Positions 43,162 to 53,043 of a stretch of 64,000 nucleotides of DNA are shown here, one piece after another. Numbering within the stretch: position 1 is the stretch's first letter; the number at the start of each line of letters is the position of its first letter. The notes below the pieces were generated by a model. It ran no database searches, was not told where the DNA came from, and worked only from the letters and a program-made list of their open reading frames with translations. This stretch comes from Amoebidium appalachense (taxonomy: Eukaryota; Ichthyosporea), in the NCBI GenBank assembly GCA_963693365.1, contig CAVNZM010000004.1, forward strand, positions 5,518,001 to 5,582,000, written 5' to 3'. Both the position numbers and the translations under genes were made by a program.

Positions 43162-46100
43162 ACGGGGTGTTGTTCATGGGAATGGAACTAACAGGGGGGG
43201 AGCGCAGGGAGCGACCAAGCTGGTGACGATGATGGACATAGCCGACAGCATGGTGGGGTCCAGCAACCTTGTGGGCCGGGTGGACCTGCACGACAGCACG
43301 GGCCTGGTGACCAACCGGATGCGCATGGCCAGCTCGGTGCTGGGCGGCTGCAACAGCCTGCTGGCCAACGCCACCCTGTTTGTCAGCGAGCTGGGCAGCC
43401 GCAACCTGCTGCAGCGGGACAACCAGCTGATCTACAGCATGGCGGGGGACAACAACACCCTGGGCGTGGGCAATCTTCTGGTCAACACCACCCTGGGCCA
43501 CTCAAATGCCCTGCTGGGCGACACCCCCGGCGGGCTGCCCGTGGCGGTGGTGCGGTTTGTGCAGCCGTCGGTGCTGGTGCTGCAGCACGTGGTGCTCAGC
43601 AGCGCCATCCAGCTGCGGCCCGTGCGCCTGGGTGAGCCCCTGGTGGCCAGCCAGCACAAGGTGCAGCTGGACAATGCGGCCGCAGACCTGGGCATGCACG
43701 TGGAGTGGTGGGTCGAGGCCCAGGCCCCCACCCAGCTGGCCGTGGCCCTGCAGGTGCTGTGGCGCACGGCCTGGGACCCTGCTGTGGAGCTGGGCAACCT
43801 GTACGTCAACACCAGCATGCAGGACGCAAACGTCTTTGGCCCCGCCAACACAACTCTTAAAGACCGTGGCGTGCCCGAGTGCTACCAAACCCCGGTGGCT
43901 GCCACACAGGGCCAGAGGCAGCGGCGAGAGGCCGAGGGCAGCAGCCCTCCCCCGGCCAGCAAGTGGGGCACAACGGTGGCCACGGCCATCAACAGCACCC
44001 TGGGCAGCGCCAACCGCTTTGGCTGCCAGGGCTGGGCCATGCGCGACGGGGGGGCACTGCTGCAGACAGCCATGGTGATGGGCCTGGAGGGCGCCACGCT
44101 GGGCAGCAACAACACGTTTGGCTGCGCAGACCCAGCCCTCAGGGCGGGGACCCAACATGCATAACTAACCTGCTCAAGCCCCTCAACCGCACGGCCCAGG
44201 CGGCCAACCTGGCCATCGTCACACTGGTGGGCATTGTGGACTCGCAGCTGGACAGCGGCAACACCTTTGGCTGCAGCTGGGCCCAGCGGCCCGGCAACAG
44301 CACGTGCGGGGGCCTGAGCATGGATGGCCTGCGCCGGGAGCTGCCGGCCCGCAACATCACGCTGCTGGTGCCGGTCAGCGTGGTCAACTCGACGCTGGGC
44401 CACAACAACAGCTTTGGCTGTGTGGCCGGCAGCCTGGTGCGCACCCTCGAGGCGGCTGCAATGGCCGACCTGCCGCTAGGGGCGCAGGCTAACGGCACGG
44501 CCACGCTGCTGCTGGCCGGGCCCAACATCACCGTGTGGCACAGCCGGCTGGGGAGCGCCAACCGCTTTGGGGATCGGGCCCTGCTGCTTGGTGCCGTGCT
44601 GGGCAGCAACAACACATTCGGGCCGGGCCTGCACATCGGGTCGGGGGGTGGCACACCCGGGCAGACGGCCGTGGAGATAGGCAGCAACAACACGGTGGGG
44701 GATGACGTGGTGATCGAGGACGGTGTGGTGGTGGGGAGCAACAACACCATCCGCTCGGGCGTGCGCCTGCGCAGCGGCACCGTCATAGGTGACAGCGAGA
44801 TCATCATGTAGGCTGTTCTTTTCCTGTGCATGCCTCCCCCCCCCCCCCCCCCCCTCCCCCCGTCCCCCACCATCTTTCATTTCCTCTCTCCCCCATTATG
44901 TCCTTTACTTGCCCCCCCCCCCCCCCCCCCCCCCTCCCCCGGTCACCTTGATGATCAAAGTGTCTGGCCTACATTGGGGTGGGCAATACCCGTTGTGCTG
45001 CAGTCCACGTGTACTGACTGGGACCCACCTTAGCAGTGAGGAGGAACTCCAGGTGCAGTCACCCACCATGCGGTCGTTCACCGTGCTGGATGAGGCCTCG
45101 CCATTGGCTGCCCATGGCCTGGCCAGCCAGCCTGCAGACCCCCAGCAGAAGGTGCCGGCCCGGCTGCCTGTGATGGTGCCAGACCTGCTGAGGCCCCTGC
45201 GTGGTCTGGTGCGGTGGAGCGAGTGGGCCATTGGCCCCTGCGACTGTGTGGCTGGTGGGGTGCGCACCGACACACGCACCTGCCCGTCTGGCCGCTGCAC
45301 GGGCCTGCCTGACCGCAGGATGGACTGCAGTGCCTCTTGTATGCCCACCCCCTTGGTGCATGCTCATCGTGGCATCGCTTTTGCATACCAGTTGATCTTG
45401 CTGTTTTGTTCAAGTAATTGTTTTGCTTGTTGTTTTCTGTTCTGATCTGCTGCTTCCCCCCCTCCCCCCCCCCTCCCCCCCCCCCCCCCCCCCCCCCCCC
45501 CCACTTCCCCACTCTCGGTCTTTCTGACCATGTGGGCCTGCAGGCTGGAGTGGCTGGTCACTTGATGCCACCGGCTGCCAGGTTGGCTGCAGCGTGCCGG
45601 CTGCCCGGGTGTGGATGCGCAGCTGCTCTGTGTGTGTGCCCGGATACCAGGAGAGGAGGGAGGCCTGCCCGGCAGCGCTTGAGTGCGGTGAGTGTTGGGC
45701 GCAGTGCCTGGTCGGTGGGCTGGGGGGCATGGGGGGTGCTGACCGTGGCATTCAGAGGCCAACATGTCTGTGGAGCTGCAGGCCTCAGCCTGCTACGATG
45801 CAGCCAAGCGGGCCGAGTTTATGGACAGGCAGGCGGCAGCCCTGGGGGTGGACGTGGCAGCCACCAAGTTCAAGAGCATCGACTGCCCCACCACCCTTGC
45901 AAACAGATCTAGGCGGGCAGCTGACCAGGGCTCATCTGCCATTGATGCCGGCATGGTACGGGCATGTGGGGCCATGCACAGGGCCAGGGATTGGGTGCTG
46001 ATGGATGGGTGCTTCGCAGGTGCGGCTGCGGTTTGTGATGTCTCAGGAGGCGCTGGCAGCAGTCAAGGTGCAGATGGCACGGCCCAGCACCAGCAGCCCC

Positions 46101-49100
46101 CTGCCTGCCCTCTACTACTCGCAGGTCTCCACACTGGTACGCGTCACAGCCCCGCGTGGCCCTGGCTGCATGGCTGGGCACATGCTCAAGTGCTGGCGCA
46201 GGTGGGGTTTGACAATGCCGACACGGGTGCACGGTACGAGAACCTCAAACGGCTGGACCGCATCTACAACACCACCCACCCAGAGACCGTGGCCGTGCGG
46301 GTGTCCTTCCTCAGCCCTCGCCCCGATGTGGGCCGCTATGACGGCTGGGACTACCAGCGCTGGGTGGCAAACTTTGCCCGGGCCGTGGGCTGGGCCCCGG
46401 ATGACTATGACCGGCTCAACCTGTGGAACCGCACAGAGGTTGGGGACTATGTCATCACGGTAGGCTGCTGCTAACTGTCTTTCTTACGGGGAAGGGAGGG
46501 GGGAGGGTTACTAATGCAAGGGGCGGCAGTTTGGTGTGCGGCCCGCAGCCAAGGCTGCCATGCGGGCCAACTGGGGCAAGGTGGCCACCGTGGGGCCCGG
46601 GGAGATCTCGTGGGCAGAAAATGCAGACCAGGCCTACGGTAGGTGGCCCCCTGGCCACACGGGCACAGGGGAGGGGGTCAGGGGCGGTGCTAATCAAGGG
46701 GTGCAGACCAGGACGAGTGCAAGCTGAACCCCCCCGTGTGTGGGGCGGGGGCCACGTGCACCAACGTGCCGGGCAGCTTCTACTGCACCTGCAGGAAGGG
46801 CTTCACGGGCAGCGGCAAGACATGCGCACCCACAGACACAAAGCCTCCCTCATGCACCCAGCTGGCGCCCAGCCGTGTGCGCAGTGACGGGCGCTGCGGC
46901 CCCAACTACCCGGCACCGGACGGGTCCGGGCCAGGGCAGTGCCATGTGGACGGGGCAAGCACGTGCTGCTCCGGCCAGGGCTACTGCAGCCAGGACCCAG
47001 GCGCATGCGACTGCCCCACGTGCGTCAACTACCAGAGTATGGCCCTGTGCCCATATGTGGGCCCAAACTATTGTTCCATGGCTGCATGCTTGCAGCATTT
47101 CCCTCAGTGTCCCCGTGTGTCGGATATGACCCTTGCATCATCAAATCATTAGCGGTCCAACCACGCACCTTGCTGGCTTCCTCCTTTAGTGCAGCTAACC
47201 ATATATGGCCAGTTTGGCCGCATGCAGCCTTGCCTGGTCTGACGTTAGTGCTGGTGGGTGCAGAGCTACTGGCAGGGTGCCCGGTCAGCGGGGTGCTGCC
47301 TGCGACCACGTGCCGGGCCGAGGACAACAAGATGTGGCGGGAGGACAAGCGCTGCGGGGCCCTGTTTGTGCTGCCGGGCACCAGCGTGCCGGCCCAGTGC
47401 AACCCCCTGGGCGACACCTTCTGCTGCTCGGCTAGGGGCTGGTGTGGGGGCACGGCCGAGCACTGCAACTGCCCCGAGTGCACAAACTTTAGGGGTATAT
47501 CCCCCCCTCCTCCTCCTCCCCCCCCCCCCCCCCCCCCCCCGGCCTCTTTGTTGCGCATGTGTGCAAAGGTGCAGGTCTGACCGGGATGCACAGTGGTGCG
47601 TGTGGACGGCAACTGGGGGGACTGGAGTGGCTGGGCCGAGTGCAGTGCCACCTGTGGGTCTGGCACCAGCATCCGCCGGCGCAGCTGCTGCAACCCGCCA
47701 CCCCTCAACGGTGGTGCAGCCTGCAGTGGCCGCGACACCGACACCATGGCCTGTGCCCTGCGCCCCTGCCGTACTTACCCCCCCCCCCCCTCCCCCTGCC
47801 TGCATGCACACTGCGCACGTGCTGACGGAGTGGGCCCACAGCCATGGCCGGGCACTGGGCCGAGTGGGTCCCCTGGGGTGCCTGCAGCGTCACCTGTGAG
47901 GCCGGCACCCGCCACCGCCAGCGAACCTGCAGCAACCCGGCGCCGGCAGACGGTGGGGCGACATGTGAGGGGGAGGCCAGCCAGGCCCAGCCCTGCACCC
48001 AGGCCGCATGCCGTAAGTGCCCTGGCCCAGTAGGCAGCCCCCAGCCATGTAGGCCACAGCCATTGACCCCATTCTCCTACAGCGGCTCCTGCACCCGCTC
48101 CGACCCCAGCACCCACCCCAGGCCCCGCACCCGCTCCCGGCCCTGCACCCGTGCCTGCCCCGACACCCACACCGGCGCCGACACTGCAACCAGCGCCAAT
48201 GGACGGCAACTGGGGGCCATGGGGGCCATGGGCCACCTGCAGTGCCACATGTGGAGGTGGCACCCACACCAGAAAGCGCACATGCACCAACCCTACCCCA
48301 GGCATCAATGGTGCACCGTGTGCCGGCAAGGACAGCGACACCCAGCCCTGTGCCACTGCCGCTTGCCGTAAGTGCCCCCTCCACCCACACACCTCCATCG
48401 TGCACGTGGTGCCTTGAACAGTGGGTGCTGGGACGTGTTCCATGGGTGCTGTGTGTCATGTGTGGTTCTGGTGGCAACATGTGTGCGTGTGTGTGTGTGT
48501 GTGTGTGGAGGGGGGTTAGATTGTAATGGCCAAATGCTTGGTCTGACCAGCATGCTGGTCCTTGCAGCCGTGGCGGGCACGTGGGGGCAGTGGGGGCTGT
48601 GGGATGCATGCAGTGCAAGCTGCGGGGGGGGCACGGCCAAGCGCACACGCAAGTGTGTGGGCAATGGCGGCCAGGCCCCAACCACACGGTGTGAGGGGCC
48701 AGCCACGGACACCATGGATTGCGCCATAGCCCCCTGCCGTACATACCCCACCACGCACACACACACAGCCAGTCCACGTGCACACATGCAGCTATGCCCA
48801 CCTCTAGCACCCCCAGCCGATGGACACCGTTGTTGCGTAGATTATAGTTGTTCTGTGTGTCTGTGTGCAGCAGGGCAGGTCGGGCAGCAATGATTCTTGT
48901 GGCAATGTGCTGACAGGGTGGTGCAGCGGTGGATGGTGGCTGGGCAGCCTGGGGCAGCTGGGGGGCCTGCAGCAGCAGCTGTGGCGGCGGCACCATGGAG
49001 CGCAGCCGCACATGCACCAGCCCGACCCCGGCAAACGTTGGCAGCCAGTGTCCAGGCAAGGCCGATGACGTGGCACCCTGCTCGGCCGGCCCCTGCCGTA

Positions 49101-50229
49101 AGCCCCCCCTCCCCCCCCTCCCCCTCTCCCCCCGCCTGCATGAATTGCACTGGTGTAGGGCACTAACCTTGCTGGTTGCAGCCGTGGCCGGGGGGTGGAG
49201 CACCTGGGGGCCCTGGGGCCTATGCAGCCAGTCGTGTGGGGGCGGCACATCCACGAGGCAGCGCAGCTGCACCAGCCCCCAGCCGGAATATGGCGGGGTC
49301 CCGTGCAAGGGCCCGGCCACCGACAGCGAGGAGTGCAGCCCGGCACCGTGCCGTACGTGCCTGGCCATGTGGCTGTTCTGGGGGGACCAATGGGCTGGGG
49401 TCACGTGTTGATGGGCTGGGTTGCAGCCGTGAACGGGGGCTGGGCAGCATGGGGGCCCTGGAACGGCTGCAGTGCAAGCTGTGGCCCGAGCACGGCCGTG
49501 CGCCACCGCAGCTGCAGCAATCCGGCCCCGGCTCATGGCGGGGCACCGTGTACGGGCGAACAGACCGACAGCCAGCCGTGCGGGGCAGACAACCCATGCC
49601 GTAGGTGGCCCCCCAGGGCTGGCCGGTGGCCAGGCAGGCATACTGACAGGGCCGGAGTGCAGCCATAGACGGGGGCTGGAGCAGCTGGGGCCAGTGGGCT
49701 GGCTGCAGTGTCAGCTGTGGCGGGGGTAGCACCGAGCGCAGGCGCAGCTGCACAAACCCGGCCCCGGCACATGGGGGCCAAGGCTGTGCGGGGCTGGCCG
49801 TGGAGGCAGCAGGCTGCAACACCCAGAACTGCCGTGAGTGGCCATGCCCCTGCCCGTGCCTGCTGTGGCTGCGTTGGCCTCATTGTCTGCAGGGCACTAA
49901 CCCCTGGCCACAGCCGTGGACGGGGGCTGGACGGCCTGGGGCGAGTGGGGGGCCTGCACCACCAGCTGTGGGCCCGGTCAGACCAGCCGCAGCCGTGACT
50001 GCACAAATCCCGCCCCTGCTGATGGCAGCCAGCCCTGCGTGGGCCCTGCCACCGACACCAGCAGCTGTGCAACGCCTCGCCCCGAATGTGGTATGCAACC
50101 AACCAACTCCCCCCCCCCCCCCCCCCTCCCCCCCCCCCCCCCCCCTCCTTTCTCCCCCCCCCCCCCCCCCCCTCCCCCCCCCCCGAGAAGGATAGGCTTT
50201 AGACATGAAGCACACTCTTGGTGTTTTTT

Positions 50230-50260
<31 letters not shown>

Positions 50261-50313
50261 GGGGGGTGCGTTTGTGCGTGTATGTGTGCGCACGCGGGCG
50301 CGGGCATGCGCGC

Positions 50314-50347
<34 letters not shown>

Positions 50348-50663
50348 AATTATGTCCCGTCATGTCTGTCATGAGTGTGCACTTGGCAGTCTGCAATGCA
50401 TTCTTACCCTCCAGCACCGCCACCACCACTACTGCCACCTCTCAATGTTGTTAGCAAATTGCCGCCCGTGACAGGGTTTGCTAACGGGGGCCACAGACGA
50501 AGCATGGAGCCAGTGGAGTGCCTGGGGCGCATGCTCGACCACATGCGGCATGGGGGTGGAGCAGCGAACCAGGGCCTGCCTCAACACCCTGTGTGTGGGT
50601 GACGCCACCATGGAGAGGAATTGTGGAAACAACGATAGTGGGAACAGCCCGTCGTGCCCGTAA
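40613..50663 (+). CDS. Multi-exon gene: secreted beta-solenoid, EGF, hevein and TSP1 matrix protein
   Basis: I assemble at least 21 exons. Order of modules: long left-handed beta-helix-like solenoid (40613-44807), two divergent TSP1-like modules (45034-45338, 45544-45687), a conserved unknown domain (45756-46638), an EGF-like and a hevein-like domain (46707-47036), a second hevein-like domain (47264-47494), and ten TSP1 repeats (47594-50663) to a TAA at 50661-50663. No membrane helix or GPI-type tail is seen, so it is probably secreted to the wall or matrix. Solenoid exons join in phase 0 and the disulfide modules in phase 1-1, typical of exon shuffling. The true first exon and signal peptide are uncertain. 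One apparent single-base deletion lies near 44145. It is a tandem paralogue of the gene at 59141. Confidence 0.85.
42898..43098 (+). CDS. Solenoid exon 2
   Basis: 67 codons, phase 0 at both ends, between the acceptor AAAACAG and the donor GAG/GTATGC. Contains a further rung VGSTVGDNNTFGGGTWF. The next intron (43099-43207) carries a long G-run. Confidence 0.8.
43208..44807 (+). CDS. Solenoid exon 3 with an apparent one-base deletion
   Basis: Begins in phase 0 after GCGCAG and continues the rungs (TLGSNNTFGC, TLGHNNSFGC, SRLGSANRFG). The frame breaks at GGGCGGGGACC near 44145, where the first frame stops at 44164. The next frame continues the same repeat style to the end, so one missing base, not an intron, is the simplest reading. 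The last rungs (VEIGSNNTVGDDVVIEDGVV) return to clean hexapeptides and match the equivalent exon of the second gene (62401 onward). The donor AT/GTAGGC at 44808 is inferred from phase. Confidence 0.75.
45034..45687 (+). CDS. Two exons: linker plus two TSP1-like modules
   Basis: Exon 45034-45338 (phase 2 in, phase 1 out) has a short linker, then VRWSEWAIGPCDCVAGGVRT with paired cysteines. Exon 45544-45687 (phase 1-1) has WSGWSLDATGCQVGCSVPAA and a C-x2-C motif. Both are divergent TSP1 folds with the Trp-x2-Trp ladder. The second gene has close counterparts at about 62760-62910 and 62995-63138. The intervening intron holds a long C-rich tract. Confidence 0.75.
45756..46638 (+). CDS. Four exons: conserved extracellular domain of unknown family
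   Basis: Exons 45756-45955, 46020-46136, 46202-46459 and 46530-46638, with consistent phases 1-0-0-0-1. Landmarks are CYDAAKRAEFMDRQAAALGV, VRLRFVMSQEALAAVKVQMA and YDGWDYQRWVANFARAVGWA. The last is followed by an N-glycosylation sequon in LWNRT. The second gene has the same domain at 63204-64000 (SWDSFNFASWAASFASRVGL). I do not recognise the family. The alpha/beta pattern and position between modules recall SEA-like or lectin-like domains, but that is a guess. Confidence 0.7.
46707..47036 (+). CDS. Exon: calcium-binding EGF-like plus hevein-like domain
   Basis: Phase 1-1. The EGF-like part starts DQDECKLNPPVCGAGATCTN and continues VPGSFYCTCRKGFTG with six cysteines. The D-x-(D/E)-C start and the N ... 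F/Y residues mark a Ca2+-binding EGF. The hevein-like part has RCGPNYPAP ... GQCHVDGASTCCSGQGYCSQ with the CCS-x2-G-x-C core of type 1 chitin-binding domains. Confidence 0.8.
47264..47494 (+). CDS. Exon: second hevein-like chitin-binding domain
   Basis: Phase 1-1, acceptor GTGCAG and donor GG/GTATAT. Core residues are RCGALF ... QCNPLGDTFCCSARGWCGGT with the conserved CG, CCS and aromatic GWCG positions of hevein domains, which bind N-acetylglucosamine polymers. Confidence 0.75.
47594..50663 (+). CDS. Ten TSP1 exons, one domain per exon
   Basis: Exons 47594-47770, 47842-48012, 48083-48367, 48568-48738, 48927-49097, 49182-49352, 49427-49600, 49663-49833, 49914-50090 and 50497-50663. All internal ones are phase 1-1 and 171-177 bases long, except the third, which carries a Pro-Ala-Pro-Thr linker. 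Each has W-x2-W-x2-W, C(S/T)xxCG, a basic R-x-R strand, C(S/T)NPxP and a closing CxxxxC. The WxxW motifs are potential C-mannosylation sites, and several CSxxCG motifs suit O-fucosylation. The last exon is shorter and ends NNDSGNSPSCP before the TAA. Confidence 0.9.
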
Positions 50664-51392
50664 CCACCAGGCAGTATTTGGCGTGGTTGCAATGCCAGGC
50701 ATGGATGGTGTGATGAAGTGTCTGGTTTATACGATCTTGTCATGAGATGTGTGGTTATGACTTTAATCTCGACCGATTGTACAATTTGTTATGACATGTC
50801 CTGGTTAAGACTTGCACATGTCTCCGCTACTTGCTTGTTATACGACACCGTTATGAAAGGTGTGCCTGCATATTACATGCATGTGTCTGCATTTTAGTGC
50901 AATTAATTCATGAAATGGCTGGTTTTGTTATAGGCCTCCGGGGCGTGACCTGGGCCCCTTGTGTGCTTGAGTCTTTTGAAGCTCAACCTGCCAGCCTGTG
51001 TTGTCAATGCATGTATTGTAGTGCCACCTCTATAATACTTTAGTGGGTTATCTTATTAATCATTAGTTCATTGTCACCTCTTCACCTCTAGCATACTAAT
51101 GTGGTTGTCTTATTAGATGTTTAATTCATGGTATATCAACCTAAATGGGTGTCTCTTAAATCATGACATACTCCTTGAATGTACTTTAGTTCATAGCTGA
51201 ATGTGGTACGTCACCCATTCCTAATCCTTAGTGCATGCTAGACTGCTACCGAGATTGTGTTTTTTTGTGTTGGTTTGGGTGGCTGCACCTCCGTATCCCC
51301 TTAGTCGGTTGTACATATACTAATTATTGCATTGATTCTGCTCGGTCAAACTTCTTCTGGGCACCTTTTTATTCTGCTGTTCCTTTTTTTTT

Positions 51393-51440
<48 letters not shown>

Positions 51441-51467
51441 ACTTGAGTTCATAGCGGATTCTGGCTT

Positions 51468-51500
<33 letters not shown>
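51468..51500. repeat. (TA)n microsatellite
   Basis: TATATA run immediately after the T-run/G-run tract at 51386-51439. Confidence 0.9.
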
Positions 51501-51508
<8 letters not shown>

Positions 51509-51544
51509 GTTAGCTTCACAATAATCATTAGCCGTTAATAATGC

Positions 51545-51725
51545 TGCTGAATAGCAACAGACATGCAGACTGGTCGTCCAATAGCAACAGACATGCAGAC
51601 TGGTCGGCCAAATGCAACAGACATGCAGACTGGTCGGCCAATAGCAACAGACATGCAGACTGGTCGCGATCGGCCAATAGCAACAGACATGCAGACTGGT
51701 CGGCCAATAGCAAGAGATATGCGGG
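51545..51725. repeat. Tandem repeat of about 30 bp, six copies
   Basis: Unit AATAGCAACAGACATGCAGA followed by CTGGTCGGCC. One copy has an extra GCGATC; the last is degenerate. Frames on both strands stay open across it because of the period, but no gene context is seen. Confidence 0.95.
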
Positions 51726-52172
51726 GGGGCAAGGGAGAATGCTCACCCCATGTTGGTTAATTTCTATTATGCTATCATGTTAGTACCGAACTTCATCGGT
51801 GAACATCGAACACAATGACCTTCACCAATTGCAATACTGCTTGACAATGCCCAGGGCTTTCGGAAACCCGGTCTATTAAAATCTCTATGCACATGTTCTG
51901 GAGCCTCAGGCCAGGCGTCATATTGCCAAAAACATTACCTACCTGAGTATCGGCGAAGAGTGAATTTAATCTCAGTGAGAGGTAGGGGCTTGCTCAGGAA
52001 AGCAGTGTTCGGCCCGCATGCAGGGAGGGAGGGGAAGGTGGGGGGGGGGGGGGGGGGGGGGGGGGGGGTGACAGGGGGTATTCATGTGGTACCACGTTGC
52101 ACACATACCCGCAGCCTCAATATCCTGCTGTACGGGCACGTGTGCTGCTATCACAATTCAGCCTTGTTTTAG

Positions 52173-52208
<36 letters not shown>

Positions 52209-52360
52209 AGGAGGGGGGGGGGCGGGGAAAGGGGAGGGGGGGGGGGGGGGGACAAGGGGGACAATTGCTCAACCTTGATTTTAGCTCCGGGCCCCACGTT
52301 ACCTGTGGGCGAAGGGTTGATAGAGGGGGCCCGGGGAAGCTGAAAATTTGCAGGGGACCC

Positions 52361-52400
<40 letters not shown>

Positions 52401-52700
52401 TGCATCGAGCCTTGCTATTGCATGATCATGAACCCCGTGATCAGGGCCCGGGCATGCAGCGGTATTGTGGCAATGGCCAATCCAAGCCACTTGCTCAAAT
52501 TCATTGGCCAAGACCAAATGCACCTGTACAATTTAAACATGCATGCTGGTCGTATTTTGCATCAATAAAATAGGGTTTGGGAGTATATTGTTCCAGTTTC
52601 AGCAGTGAAATTCACTTGCCTTTTATATGCAGTAGGAAAAGCAAGTTGGATGGGTGGGTGGTGGGTCACGTGCCCCCCCCCCCCCCCTCTTTTTTTTTTT

Positions 52701-52731
<31 letters not shown>

Positions 52732-53004
52732 GGACTTAGGAGCCCCTCAGAGAGACAGCATGCACCGGTGGCCCGTCGGGAACAGGAAATCACAAAGGAA
52801 GATCTCTAGAAAGGCAGCGGATACTTGGCTAGCGAACATGATCAATATGATTGAGCCAAGCGGGCCCTTCCGACCTGGGGCTTTCGGGGGGGGGGGGGGG
52901 GGGGGGGGAGGGGGGGGGGGGGGGGTTTGGCTATGGCTTGTCGGTTGGGGCGGAGCAAGGCTTGCGAGAGATAAAAAGCCTTTTTATTTTTATTTTTTTT
53001 TGCG

Positions 53005-53043
<39 letters not shown>

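Noticed and set aside
47890-49641. 583-codon minus-strand ORF
   Set aside because: It runs antisense across seven TSP1 exons and their introns and has no domain.
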